From Chitinophagales bacterium (GTDB lineage: Bacteria > Bacteroidota > Bacteroidia > Chitinophagales > UBA10324): 64,000 nt of DNA. Both the position numbers and the translations under genes were made by a program. The DNA lies in the NCBI GenBank assembly GCA_019694975.1, contig JAIBAY010000004.1, forward strand, positions 310,001 to 374,000, read 5' to 3'. Positions 44,676 through 54,425 of the stretch are shown in pieces (position 1 is the first letter of the stretch; each line of letters begins with the position of its first letter). The notes beneath the pieces were generated by a model. The model was not told the DNA's origin, ran no database searches, and saw nothing but the letters and a program-made list of their open reading frames with translations.

Positions 44676-46224
44676 TCCAGCAACTGATTTTTAACGTGAA
44701 GCCTGCATACTGACTGTTGTAAAAAAAGGTATGACGGTACAGGTACGATGCACCGAGTGCTATTTTATCTGATGCCTGATAGGTGCAGGAGGCACTCACC
44801 TCCAGCGGCGTATATCGTGTGTTTTTCGCGTAACCCGTGGTCAGTTCCGTGCCTGTATCTGTTGATTGTAAATACAGGTAGGGGGCATCGGCATGAGCGA
44901 ATATGCCAAGCTGCAGGTTGAGCCCTGCGGAAAAGCTGGCAGAAGGATGACTGATGAACGATAACAATGCTGCGTGTATCTGTTGATTTAAAGGCGTGAA
45001 ATAAGGATCATACACACCCTTTACCGTGCTGTCGGTCGCATAATGATTAAGAAATTCCTCATACGTTTCGCCCGGCGCAAACCTGCTTTCTCGTGAGTTG
45101 CTGAAGTTGAATGCATAGCCTGCACGCAATTCAACAGCCGCCAGCCTTACCGGAGGACAAAACAACCAGCCGTAAACGGAAGATACACTGTTGTCATCCG
45201 GGAAGATACCGGCATCTATGCCTGCACTTCCGTTCCAGCTTTGTTGATCGTTCCAGCCGATGGAAAAGGCAAGATGCGTCTGACTGATATTGCTTTGCTG
45301 ACTGGCGATGGTATGGAAATACGGTTTGTGTTCCAGCCGGAAATCTGCCTGCACATGCTTCGCAAAAATCTCCTGTGCGGCAAGGCTTCCCGTCCAGTCT
45401 GATTGGTTACCAGATGGGAATTTTACGATACCGAGATCACCTTTCAGTGATAATCCGATTTGCTTAAAAACAAAAAGATTACCGGCAGAAAGAAGCAATG
45501 CTGCCTGTGTGCTGTCGTGAAAGAAAAACACCGGAGCATAAACTGTGATGGAAGGGCTCAGCAGGGCATTCACATGAAAGCCGCTCTCTGCGCCGGGTGA
45601 AAAGGTTTGCAGCGGCTGATCATCCCAGCCGAAACCGGTATTGAAAAGTAACCAGGGTGACATCGCTCTTTTGATATCCATCAGCAACAATTGCGCTTCC
45701 GTGTTTTGGTTGTAGCTGATCAGCGCTTTCTCGCTGTATTCTTTGGCAGCATCATAATTGCCAAGGTGGAAAAAAATGCGTGACCGCAACAGCAAGCCAT
45801 CAGAGTAGTAATGATTCCTGCTTTCTGAAAGCCCCAATATAGAATCCGCTTTTTCCCATTCCTCCATACCAATTAGCGACCTCGCATAATCCAGTTGAAG
45901 CAGCTCTTTATCAGGCTGCAGTTGCAGCGCAGCATCATAAAGCTGCACCGACCGCTTGTATTGGTGACGCCAGTATGTGGTTTGTGCGAGCAGCCACAAT
46001 GCATTGATGTCTTCCGGGTGATGCTGATGATAAGCATGCAGCAGATCGGTTGCTTTCCGCAGTTTCATTTCATCGCGAAGTTGACGCGCTGTTTCAATGG
46101 AATCTTTACCCGCTTGAGCAAAGGAAAACCGGCAGGTCAGCAAAAAAAGCAGGCTGAAAAAAATAATTGACTTTTTATAATCAGATGGAAGAAGACAACG
46201 TACCCCACTGTAGCGTAAAGTCAT
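44659..46224 (-). CDS. Outer-membrane TPR-plus-beta-barrel protein, probable polysaccharide export porin
   Basis: A 521-residue exported protein. The signal peptide (KKSIIFFSLLFLLTCRFSFA) starts about residue 17; the ATG at 46224 is the only one in front of it. Residues 40-190 are TPR-like helices (ALWLLAQTTYWRHQYKRSVQLYDAALQLQPD). From about 205 on, alternating strands ending in aromatic residues form an outer-membrane barrel, closing with FTLKISCWNDKKG. The layout is that of BcsC, PgaA and YaiO-type proteins: periplasmic TPR plus barrel. It is the first gene of the operon with the GT2 synthase and GH26. The terminal Lys-Lys-Gly is unusual, since barrels often end in an aromatic residue. Confidence 0.75.
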   Translation of the reverse strand: MTLRYSGVRCLLPSDYKKSIIFFSLLFLLTCRFSFAQAGKDSIETARQLRDEMKLRKATDLLHAYHQHHPEDINALWLLAQTTYWRHQYKRSVQLYDAALQLQPDKELLQLDYARSLIGMEEWEKADSILGLSESRNHYYSDGLLLRSRIFFHLGNYDAAKEYSEKALISYNQNTEAQLLLMDIKRAMSPWLLFNTGFGWDDQPLQTFSPGAESGFHVNALLSPSITVYAPVFFFHDSTQAALLLSAGNLFVFKQIGLSLKGDLGIVKFPSGNQSDWTGSLAAQEIFAKHVQADFRLEHKPYFHTIASQQSNISQTHLAFSIGWNDQQSWNGSAGIDAGIFPDDNSVSSVYGWLFCPPVRLAAVELRAGYAFNFSNSRESRFAPGETYEEFLNHYATDSTVKGVYDPYFTPLNQQIHAALLSFISHPSASFSAGLNLQLGIFAHADAPYLYLQSTDTGTELTTGYAKNTRYTPLEVSASCTYQASDKIALGASYLYRHTFFYNSQYAGFTLKISCWNDKKG

Positions 46225-46254
46225 TGGTGTTTTTTGGCTGTGAGCCTATCGACT

Positions 46255-46262
46255 CAAAAATA
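46255..46262 (-). promoter_or_regulatory. Candidate -7 promoter element for the exopolysaccharide operon
   Basis: The minus strand reads TATTTTTG, matching TAnnTTTG, 31 bases before the ATG of the TPR-barrel gene. The other 240 bases of the gap to the divergent gene show nothing clear. Confidence 0.4.
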
Positions 46263-46503
46263 TCAGTTTGGTTTAATCAGGAGGCGATTTATTTTCAGTC
46301 GTGATATATGAGTGTGATGCTGCAGCATCAATGACAGCTGATCCTGCTCAGGGGATGAGATCAACTCACCTTTCGGGTATGGTATTGTCATTTTCAGCAA
46401 CTGTTATCACTTGGATTTTTAAATGCAGCAGGCCATTGTGCCGGAGTCTGCATTCTTGCATGGGAAATAAAATTGCTGCAGCTTGCAGGCAATTATTGTT
46501 TGC

Positions 46504-48315
46504 ATGCTGAAATACAGGGAAAGTCATCCGGTTTCATTTGCTGCCTTTCTGTTCAGCATCATCTTCCTGACTGTTTCGGCTTTCCTTTATCCGAAGTGGA
46601 ATATTCCCGCAACGGAAGCTACTATAAGCTGGGATGTGATGGGTTATTACCTCTATCTCCCTTCTTTTTTTTATGATGACATCAGTAAGCTGCATCAGCT
46701 TCCATATATTCTGGAGCAATATCAGCCGGTGAACGGATTTGGAAATGCCTTCCTGTTGCCGAATGGAAACTATCTCATGAAATATTCGATGGGCATGTCG
46801 CTGATGTACCTGCCATTTTTTGGTGTTGCCCATCTATGGGCTGTGGCGGGTGATTATAAGGTGGACGGATTTTCTTTTCCTTACCAGGTGATGATTGCTT
46901 TCGGCAGCATTGGCATAGCATGGATCGGGTTGTGGTTTGCCAGGAAAAATCTGCTGCGCTATTTTGGTGACGGGATTACAGCTACGGTATTGCTGGTGCT
47001 GGTGCTTGCCACCAATTATTTCAATTATGTGTCGTATGCCGGCGCCATGGCGCATAATTATCTTTTTACCATTTACTGCCTCGTGATATGGCTGACGATA
47101 AAATGGTTTGACCGGCCGTCATTTGCCATCAGTGCCGGTATCGGCTTCTTATGCGGACTTGCAACGGTGACACGCCCGACGGAGATCATTATTCTGTGCA
47201 TCCCATTTCTCTGGGGCATCGTTGCCTGGCCTGCAATAGCAGGAAGGATCACGTTCTTCTGGCAAAATCGTAATATGATACTGATGGCAGGCGCCGCTTT
47301 CGTATTGCCCGTTTTACCGCAACTCATCTACTGGAAAATACTGTCAGGCGAATGGCTGTATTACAGCTATCAGGACCAGGGTTTCAGCTGGGCGCATCCG
47401 CATTTATACGACGGTATTTTTACCTATAAAAACGGCTGGCTGGTTTATACACCGGTCATGTGCCTGGCGCTGATTGGTTTCTTCTTCCTGTACAAGAAAT
47501 TCAGGCCGGTATTCTGGCCATCATTGATTTTTATGCTGATCAATATATACATCGTTTTCGCCTGGGATATCTGGTGGTATGGCGGCAGCTTCGGATCACG
47601 TGCAATGGTGCAATCATATGCTGTATTGATTTTTCCGCTAGCCGCATTTTTTGATTTTTCCGCGAAGCGGAAGATAGCCCGCATCGCTACACTGATGCTG
47701 GTTTTGTTTTGCTGCTGGCTCAACCTGTTGCAAACCTACCAGGCACATGCAAAGGGAATTTTTGAAGCTGAAAACATGACGCGTGCGTACTACTGGAGAA
47801 TCTTCGGGCGAACAACCATTGATCCTGCTGATAAAAAAATGCTGGACAGCAAAGAAGAAATGCCATCCGCAATGCAACAACAATTGCAGGTGACCGGCAC
47901 CTTTAAGTCACCGGTATTTGACAGCCTGTATAATGTGAATGGATATGGTTCAGGCTTGCTGATTCATTTGAATGACAGCATTCAGTTTTCGAAAGCATAT
48001 TCGGTGCCTGTCAGTCATGGCGGGGAATCGTGGTTACGCGCCAGCGCAAAAATCTATTTTCCTGATAAGGAATGGGATGTATGGGGCATGACACAATTCG
48101 TGGTTAAGTTGCAGGCAAAGCGGCAGGAGGTGAGGAACAACATGATGCGCATACAGCGTAACACCGAACAGGGAAGATGGCAGACGGTAACAGTGGACAT
48201 TCACAAACTGCCATCATTGAAGGCAGATACTATACAGGTCAGTTTCTGGAATGCGAACAGCAAAAAGGAAATTTTTATTGATGACCTGAAAGTGGAGGAA
48301 GTGCCGGTGAAGTAG
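46504..48315 (+). CDS. Polytopic membrane protein, GT-C (ArnT/PMT-like) glycosyltransferase candidate
   Basis: A 603-residue inner-membrane protein with about eleven or twelve helices in its first 430 residues. The first extracytoplasmic loop contains WDVMGYYLYLP (about residue 43), the kind of acidic loop that carries the catalytic Asp in GT-C enzymes acting on polyprenyl-linked sugars. The last 150 residues are soluble and beta-rich (from about PVFDSLYNVNGYG) with no recognised domain. The ATG at 46504 is chosen because the 7 residues above it add nothing. It is divergent from the exopolysaccharide operon, and a shared role in surface glycans is possible but only suggested by position. Confidence 0.65.
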   Translation: MLKYRESHPVSFAAFLFSIIFLTVSAFLYPKWNIPATEATISWDVMGYYLYLPSFFYDDISKLHQLPYILEQYQPVNGFGNAFLLPNGNYLMKYSMGMSLMYLPFFGVAHLWAVAGDYKVDGFSFPYQVMIAFGSIGIAWIGLWFARKNLLRYFGDGITATVLLVLVLATNYFNYVSYAGAMAHNYLFTIYCLVIWLTIKWFDRPSFAISAGIGFLCGLATVTRPTEIIILCIPFLWGIVAWPAIAGRITFFWQNRNMILMAGAAFVLPVLPQLIYWKILSGEWLYYSYQDQGFSWAHPHLYDGIFTYKNGWLVYTPVMCLALIGFFFLYKKFRPVFWPSLIFMLINIYIVFAWDIWWYGGSFGSRAMVQSYAVLIFPLAAFFDFSAKRKIARIATLMLVLFCCWLNLLQTYQAHAKGIFEAENMTRAYYWRIFGRTTIDPADKKMLDSKEEMPSAMQQQLQVTGTFKSPVFDSLYNVNGYGSGLLIHLNDSIQFSKAYSVPVSHGGESWLRASAKIYFPDKEWDVWGMTQFVVKLQAKRQEVRNNMMRIQRNTEQGRWQTVTVDIHKLPSLKADTIQVSFWNANSKKEIFIDDLKVEEVPVK

Positions 48316-48346
48316 ATCCTGCAGTTACTGCTTGCGACTTTGTTAC

Positions 48347-51300
48347 TTATCTGCTCAATATTAATTTTTTCACAAAGGTCTTTCCATCCATTGTAACTGA
48401 ACAGTAATAAATCCCCTGCGGCAGCTGGCTGCAATCGAGCATCAGCCGGTAGTTGCCGGCGGATTGCTTTTCATGAATCAACGGTTGCAGCACTGTTTGT
48501 CCTGTGAGGTTACACAAACTGATGCTCACCTCGGAAGGTTGCGGCAGTTGATAAGTGATAGTGGTGAATAGTTCAAATGGATTAGGAAAGACGGAGGCAG
48601 CGCCAATAATTACTGGTGCTGATGAACCGGTTACAGCATTCACTTTGAAAGGGGGCAAGTGTATGTCATCCAGCCATGCTGCATCGGCACCGTCGGAGAA
48701 ATAACCATCTTTAGCATATATCCATTTGAAGGTATGCATGCCGCTGTCAACCGGATAAGAAGATACTGACCATGGTAGTTCTCCCGACCATCTGTTTTGA
48801 AGCACGCCATCAATAAAAAATGCCAGTGAATCATATCCGGCTTCGGAAGAAACTTTATGGGCGAAAGAGATGACGTCATCAAACTGAACCGGTAAAACGA
48901 TCTCCAGCGTGGATGACTGAAAGTTATTTACATCACCCGACCTCGAACAATAATTTCCTTCAAAGGCATTTTCTGCAGTGGTGAACCAGTTGGCAACACC
49001 ACTCAACTGCCAGTCGAAAGAGGAGAAGTCATTAGTTTCAAAATCTTCAATGGCCGGGCTGATGATGGTGGTAAATTCTTTGGCTGTGCTGTATGCGCCG
49101 GCCGTCAGCCCGCAGTTCAATAGCACTTTCATTCCGTAAGGCGCATTGGGTGCTACCGTAACTTCAAAGGTGGCTGTTTGATTTTCACCGGTGATAAGGC
49201 TATCCATCACTGCTGATGCCGTATTGATGGTGATAAAACTGTTTGAGGTGCTCAGCGTGGCGATGGCATTTGCTGAATTGCTGTGGCCGGTATTGCCCAT
49301 AGACACGGTAATCATCGCTGTTTCCGCAGGATCAAGGTATCCGTTCCCGTTGCCACTCGCAGCATCCTCAATATTAAAAGTGTTAACCATCGGCAATGGT
49401 GCATTCACCGGTATTGTAAAAGATGAATTCCATGTATTGGCAGCAGCATCGGTAATGGTGCAACTGAACCATGCCACATGTCCGTCAGGAATATTATCTG
49501 CTGTGTGAAGCGTGAAGGCATTGGTTTGCAGGACGGCAGTATTGCTTTGAATAGTGTTGTACGAAGCATTCCCATCTGTAATTGTGATGTAAGGATCGGT
49601 GGTGGCAATGATTGCCGTTACACCTGTTGCCGCCGACAATCCGAAATTCTGCATCGTCACATCCAGTGCAAGTGGTTCATTATAATCAGCCAGTCCGTTG
49701 TAGTTGCCGGCTATATCGCTGATCACCGGCCATCCATTATAAACAAACGGGCCGGCAGGCTGCGTGGTTGGGACAGGAGCGATGTATGGTATTTTATTGT
49801 AACCGGTAATGGTAAGCAGTAAGGTATCACCAATCGTCAGCGGATCCATGGCAAGGTCGGCCATGCCGCTTTGCACGGTGGCAGTGGCTATCACCATCCC
49901 GTTTGCCGAAAGGCAGGCCAATGCATTTTCCGCATCGCAGGTGATGATGAAATGAGTGCTGCCCAGTTCAATGGTGGGATTGTGTGTGGCCAGCATGGTG
50001 GTTGGCTGCGCTGTTCTTACTTCAAGCGACGGATCACCGAAGCATATCCAGGTATCCGTCATGTTATAACCTGTTGCGCCGTATTTGTCATTCATGCTGA
50101 AACATCCGTTGATGGAAAGTCCGCCGAAGGTGCGCTTGATGTTATCCTCGTAACTCTCTGTAAGCAACAGGTTCATTTCATCCTGCGCTTCCATGGGTTC
50201 GGCCCATGCCTGAAGAATAGTGGACATGAAAGATGCAACCGTTCCTGCCGGCTGACCATTGTGGCTGGAACGTGCCAGTGCTTCGGCCAGGCAGGTGGTG
50301 CCGGTGAAGTTGCCGACACTGCATCCAACCGTCCACATAAACGGCCATTGCGTGGTGTTGATGAGGCTGTTTGCATTGCCGATGGTGAAGTTGGTAGTGC
50401 TCAGGTTGCTGCCGCTTCCATGGCCGGTGTAGTTAATGACACCTGTCCCGTTATCGATGAGATTGGAAAGGTCAACAGCCGTGGGATTACCGGGCGCATC
50501 GGGAGCATTATGCGTGCCGTCAAATAACTCCGCCACCTCCGTGTAACCATATCCGAGCAATTGTGTGCGGATGATATCTTCATGCGCAAAGTCCGCTTCG
50601 CCTTCATCACCGATGCCGGCGCCCTCGTTGGAAGCGATACAGATGCCTTTTGAAAAATGATTGTCCGTCAACGGCGTCTTCTCGTACGAAATGGTTTTGT
50701 TCACCTGGTTGATGATGTCTGTCTCAGATTCCGCGGAAAAGCGGCCGACAAAAATTTCCTGGTAATGATCATCACCTGTTATATATCCATAGTCGTTGTC
50801 TGAATCGCCTGCGCCGGTGCTGCTGCAGGCCACCTGTGCAGCATCACCGGCTAGCAGCAGGTAGGTGAGTCCTTTGGTATTGTAATAATCCACCACAAAA
50901 TTTTTGATGGCAGTTTTATTATTTCCGATAAAAGCAACATCTACTATTTCCGTGCGGATTCCTCTTTGAATTTTCCAGTCTGCCAATGGTTGCAGGGCGT
51001 TCATGTAAGCACCATCGCTGATGATGAGCATATTGCCGGCTTCCTCCAAAGGATCGTAGCGCGTGTCATTTTTGAAGTTCAGGAACTGCGTGGCATACAG
51101 CTCATTGAATTCCGCAACCGGTTTCACCTGGTTGGCAGCATTTCTCAGCAACACATTTTTTGGCGGAATGTTATCGGGAGTAATTGCAATAGTAATTTCC
51201 GAATATACGCGCAATGTTTTAGTAACGGCATTGTATTGAAAAGGGTAAACGATGACGGTTTGTGCGCGCACATCACGCAGAATGTAAGGATCACGCAACT

Positions 51301-51766
51301 CCGCGAGTTGTTTGGGAACAAATTGGTTTTCGCTGTATGCTTCTCCATTTTTATATGGAACAGAGGCGGGATCAATATCTCTCAGCATAGATCCCTTGGA
51401 TGGTGCAACGCTGATATTTTCATAGTCGTGGTAAACACTTGCCACAACTTTAACAGACATGTTTTTATCATCAGGAACAATGATGCTTGCCGTGAGTTTT
51501 GGCAGATCAGGAAATCCTGCTTTAAGAATCGGTGTTGCTTTGTCTGTAATAATAGTAACGGCTTCACCTGATGGGGTAGTCACTGCATGCTGTTGCATGC
51601 TGCCGGGTTGAAACCTGATCCCTACCTGATCACCATCATCGGAAAGCAGGCTGATATGGGTCATTTCAATGAATGATAGTTGTGAAAAAGCAGGTACAGC
51701 CAGGAGCAGTAAACAGGCAATACCACAAATGACCCTGAAGAATACTGGGTAAAAGTTCTTTTGCAT
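48347..51766 (-). CDS. Gingipain-type C25 cysteine peptidase with T9SS type A sorting domain
   Basis: A 1139-residue exported peptidase. A signal peptide (AVPAFS cleavage region, about residue 28) is followed by a propeptide of about 200 residues, then the C25 catalytic domain (about 225-600) with the catalytic His in INYTGHGSGSN (H449) and Cys in WTVGCSVGNF (C482). Ig-like/adhesin domains follow, and a type A sorting domain from about VFPNPFELFTTI to the end. C25 enzymes include gingipains and PorU, the T9SS sortase; the CTD makes this a cargo rather than PorU, whose CTD I understand is atypical. Specificity is unknown. The start at 51766 is preferred over one 6 codons earlier. Confidence 0.87.
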   Translation of the reverse strand: MQKNFYPVFFRVICGIACLLLLAVPAFSQLSFIEMTHISLLSDDGDQVGIRFQPGSMQQHAVTTPSGEAVTIITDKATPILKAGFPDLPKLTASIIVPDDKNMSVKVVASVYHDYENISVAPSKGSMLRDIDPASVPYKNGEAYSENQFVPKQLAELRDPYILRDVRAQTVIVYPFQYNAVTKTLRVYSEITIAITPDNIPPKNVLLRNAANQVKPVAEFNELYATQFLNFKNDTRYDPLEEAGNMLIISDGAYMNALQPLADWKIQRGIRTEIVDVAFIGNNKTAIKNFVVDYYNTKGLTYLLLAGDAAQVACSSTGAGDSDNDYGYITGDDHYQEIFVGRFSAESETDIINQVNKTISYEKTPLTDNHFSKGICIASNEGAGIGDEGEADFAHEDIIRTQLLGYGYTEVAELFDGTHNAPDAPGNPTAVDLSNLIDNGTGVINYTGHGSGSNLSTTNFTIGNANSLINTTQWPFMWTVGCSVGNFTGTTCLAEALARSSHNGQPAGTVASFMSTILQAWAEPMEAQDEMNLLLTESYEDNIKRTFGGLSINGCFSMNDKYGATGYNMTDTWICFGDPSLEVRTAQPTTMLATHNPTIELGSTHFIITCDAENALACLSANGMVIATATVQSGMADLAMDPLTIGDTLLLTITGYNKIPYIAPVPTTQPAGPFVYNGWPVISDIAGNYNGLADYNEPLALDVTMQNFGLSAATGVTAIIATTDPYITITDGNASYNTIQSNTAVLQTNAFTLHTADNIPDGHVAWFSCTITDAAANTWNSSFTIPVNAPLPMVNTFNIEDAASGNGNGYLDPAETAMITVSMGNTGHSNSANAIATLSTSNSFITINTASAVMDSLITGENQTATFEVTVAPNAPYGMKVLLNCGLTAGAYSTAKEFTTIISPAIEDFETNDFSSFDWQLSGVANWFTTAENAFEGNYCSRSGDVNNFQSSTLEIVLPVQFDDVISFAHKVSSEAGYDSLAFFIDGVLQNRWSGELPWSVSSYPVDSGMHTFKWIYAKDGYFSDGADAAWLDDIHLPPFKVNAVTGSSAPVIIGAASVFPNPFELFTTITYQLPQPSEVSISLCNLTGQTVLQPLIHEKQSAGNYRLMLDCSQLPQGIYYCSVTMDGKTFVKKLILSR

Positions 51767-51807
51767 AGCTGGAAATTGCACCACCGGAAAGAGACGCGTG
51801 AGGCTGG

Positions 51808-51815
51808 CAAATCTA
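51808..51815 (-). promoter_or_regulatory. Candidate -7 promoter element for the C25 peptidase
   Basis: The minus strand reads TAGATTTG, matching TAnnTTTG, 42 bases before the ATG at 51766. It suggests that the peptidase is transcribed separately from the upstream TPR gene. Confidence 0.4.
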
Positions 51816-51924
51816 AGCTAAATGGCGGAAAATGGCAGCGAATCGAGGTGTATCGTGCCGGACAGGAAAAACTGGAATGGAGCATTTCATTCCTTTAGCG
51901 CGTATCAGCATTATTATTGTTTCA

Positions 51925-53775
51925 TCAATTCACTTCATCACCCCTCAACTCCCTGAATCTTTTACGCGCTTCCACTACATAGATGCTGCCTTTATATTTG
52001 AGCAGGATATCCTTATAAAGATCCATGGCTTTGGCTTTATCGTGGAGATAGTTTTCATACAGTTCCGCCAGCTGAAACAGAGCATCATCGGCCAGCAGGT
52101 CGGTAGAATAGTTTTTATCTAATTGATCAAACACGGAAGCGGCGGTAGTATAATCCTGTTTCGAGAGATAGATTCTTCCTTTGGAAAACAACACATCATC
52201 AGCCAGTGAATTGCCGGGAAATGTGGTGGTAATGGAATCCAGTGTCTGAATAGCCGCTTCAAACTTATTCTGAAAAATCAGCAGTTCGGCGCGTGAATAC
52301 ATTTCCATTGGTACTGTCGATGTATCCAAACCCATATTATCGGTCATGAACACGGATAAGGCAAGTGCATCATTGGCCACCAGTTCGGAAGTGGATCCTT
52401 TCAACACATCAAGCTGTGCCTGCGACCAGGGAAAATCACCCATGTAAAAGCTGAGCTGTGCATTTTTGAAACGGGCTTCTTCACCCAACTCATCTTCTTT
52501 AAAGGCTTTATCCACCTGCGAATAAAGCAAGGTGGCTTCCCACACTTCATTTTTTATCAGGTTATAATCGCCAAGGTCGAGCTTAAGATAGCCGGTCAGC
52601 TTTTTTTCGTTGGTTGGTATGCTCAGTGCTTCCTGTGCAATGCTGATTGCCTTGTCGATATTGTGCAGATATTTTGCTTCCAGGCTGGCAAAGTCGCGCA
52701 TCGTAACGGCAGTTTGTGCGCTCTTGCCAAACTCGGTAAAATAGGATTCGTATTTGCGTTCCAGCTGTGTCAGCTCATCTGCCGTATAGTTGTGTGCAAT
52801 GGTGATTTTCGTCCGTTCTGTAGTGAGCTCGCTCGCACGGGCCGGCAGGTACAGCATGCTGCCTTTCCCTTTTTCATTGATAATATACTGATAAGCTGCA
52901 AGGGCGGCATCATAATTTCCTTCGTCAAAAGCCGATTGTGCAAACTGAAACACACGCTGCCCTTCTTCCCTGTTGCGTTTATCAAGTGCTTTCACCTGCT
53001 GAAAAGCGGAGGTAAAATCCTTCTTCTGAATAAAATACCAGATCAGCATTTCCGCATACACTTCATTTCCGGGTTTCTTCTGAATGCGTTTATACAGCTC
53101 CGATTGCAGCGCGGTGGCATATGGCGCGAGTTCAATAAGCGGCTGCAACTGCCCTTCCACATCATCAGCCATGGATGGGTTGTAGTCAACGATGTCGAGA
53201 TACGTCCGCACTACTGCCGGTATGTCGTTCTGCTTCCTGTACAATGCCGCAAGTTCAGGCAAAAACAAATCGGAGTTTTCCGCACTGAAGATCCTGCGTG
53301 CTTTAAGGTAACATGCGATGGCATAATCATTCAATGCCGCATTTTGAAACTTATAAGCCAGCTTATTCACCATGGGCACATCCGGTCCTAACAGCTTCAG
53401 CGCTTCATCGTATTGTGCGGTCGCCGATTTCTCCTCGCCCTGCAGATGATACACCGTCCCAAGATCAATATAGTAAGTGAGGTCGGCGGGAAATTTCTTG
53501 ATCTGTTTCCTGATCGCCTTGACGGCATCATCAAATTGCCGGAGTGCAGTGAGGCTTTGTATATAATTTTGGAAAAACAGGGTGTTCTCCGGCGCCTTGT
53601 TGTATAACTTCTCATACATCACAGCCGATTTTTCAAACTCTCCGTTTTTGAAATATTCAAGTGCCAGCTGAACATCCTGCTGTGTCTGAGCCTCCACAGT
53701 TATGCAGGGGAGCAGCGCCACCATAAGAATGGCGATAGTTTTATAAGAGGTAAGTTTGTGAATCAACTTTTTCAT
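51925..53775 (-). CDS. Exported tetratricopeptide repeat protein
   Basis: A 616-residue protein with a signal peptide (MKKLIHKLTSYKTIAILMVALLPCITVEA). The rest is almost entirely TPR-type helix pairs from about residue 35 to 605, for example ALEYFKNGEFEKSAVMYEKLY and DKAKAMDLYKDILLKYKGS. No enzymatic domain is seen. The C-terminal part resembles YbgF/CpoB-style TPR arrays that bind partners at the cell envelope. It is likely periplasmic. The peptidase gene follows after 158 bases; there is no clear functional link. Confidence 0.8.
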   Translation of the reverse strand: MKKLIHKLTSYKTIAILMVALLPCITVEAQTQQDVQLALEYFKNGEFEKSAVMYEKLYNKAPENTLFFQNYIQSLTALRQFDDAVKAIRKQIKKFPADLTYYIDLGTVYHLQGEEKSATAQYDEALKLLGPDVPMVNKLAYKFQNAALNDYAIACYLKARRIFSAENSDLFLPELAALYRKQNDIPAVVRTYLDIVDYNPSMADDVEGQLQPLIELAPYATALQSELYKRIQKKPGNEVYAEMLIWYFIQKKDFTSAFQQVKALDKRNREEGQRVFQFAQSAFDEGNYDAALAAYQYIINEKGKGSMLYLPARASELTTERTKITIAHNYTADELTQLERKYESYFTEFGKSAQTAVTMRDFASLEAKYLHNIDKAISIAQEALSIPTNEKKLTGYLKLDLGDYNLIKNEVWEATLLYSQVDKAFKEDELGEEARFKNAQLSFYMGDFPWSQAQLDVLKGSTSELVANDALALSVFMTDNMGLDTSTVPMEMYSRAELLIFQNKFEAAIQTLDSITTTFPGNSLADDVLFSKGRIYLSKQDYTTAASVFDQLDKNYSTDLLADDALFQLAELYENYLHDKAKAMDLYKDILLKYKGSIYVVEARKRFRELRGDEVN

Positions 53776-53868
53776 CTTTTCAAAAATACATATTCCTTTC
53801 TGACAGCAGTTGCAGTCACTTGCTGGGGTTGAAGGTGCGCAGCAAATGGTACAAAGCAGTGCGAACTC

Positions 53869-53903
53869 AAAAAAAAGGATTCCGCAATGCAGCGGACTTT
53901 TTC
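53869..53903 (-). terminator. Terminator of the gcvH-vanZ group
   Basis: On the minus strand TCCGC pairs with GCGGA (53881-53885 with 53892-53896) over 6 bases, flanked by A/T complementarity, and a run of eight T follows (A-run 53869-53876). It lies about 60 bases after the vanZ-like stop. Confidence 0.65.
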
Positions 53904-53959
53904 AATGCATCATATAACGTACATCAGCCAGTGTGAGTATGATGTATAGTTGGAGTGCA

Positions 53960-54376
53960 TTATTTTTTCTGCACTGTCTCAATTCCCATTCTTTCTTTGG
54001 TCAGGTACCACCGGAACAGAAAAATACCTGTCAGGGCGCCTGTTGCATTTGCCACCATATCCAGCCATTCAAACTTGCGGAAGGCGGTAAGCAGAGGTTG
54101 TAAGATTTCAATCAATACACCTGTGCCGGCCGAGAAAAGCAGGACAGCAAGTATGGTATCAAAGCGTGGCATCCGTTTCTGCTGATGCAGGAAGACACTC
54201 CGCATCAAAAGAAAACTCAACACACCGTACATAAAGATGTGAACCACTTTATCAATGTATAATTTTTGAAAAATGGTTGGCTGCGGCCAGTTTTTTAAGG
54301 GGGTGAAGGAAAGGTAAAGTATCACCAGCAGCCACAGCAGGAAGTATCCGAAATTTTTTATTAAAGGCATGGGCAT
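53960..54376 (-). CDS. VanZ family membrane protein
   Basis: A 138-residue integral membrane protein with four helices (about 8-22, 43-60, 74-92 and 106-124). The family pattern includes LYLSFTP near the first helix, DKVVHIFMYGVLSFLL, and GVLIEILQPLLTAFRKFEWLDMVANATGA. VanZ gives low-level teicoplanin resistance in enterococci, but most members have no known role. It lies 49 bases after gcvH in the same direction. As I recall, gcvH and vanZ stand next to sprA in other Bacteroidota, and here they lie nearby on the opposite strand. Confidence 0.85.
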   Translation of the reverse strand: MPMPLIKNFGYFLLWLLVILYLSFTPLKNWPQPTIFQKLYIDKVVHIFMYGVLSFLLMRSVFLHQQKRMPRFDTILAVLLFSAGTGVLIEILQPLLTAFRKFEWLDMVANATGALTGIFLFRWYLTKERMGIETVQKK

Positions 54377-54425
54377 AGGATAGCATTCACAAATAAAATC
54401 CGGACAGATACCTGGTAAAGAAATA

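Noticed and set aside
49871..50527. 218-codon open frame on the plus strand inside the C25 peptidase
   Set aside because: It is antisense to the catalytic domain, which is conserved on the minus strand.
52663..53391. 242-codon open frame on the plus strand inside the TPR gene
   Set aside because: It is antisense to well-formed TPR repeats; the translation has no domain and unusual composition.
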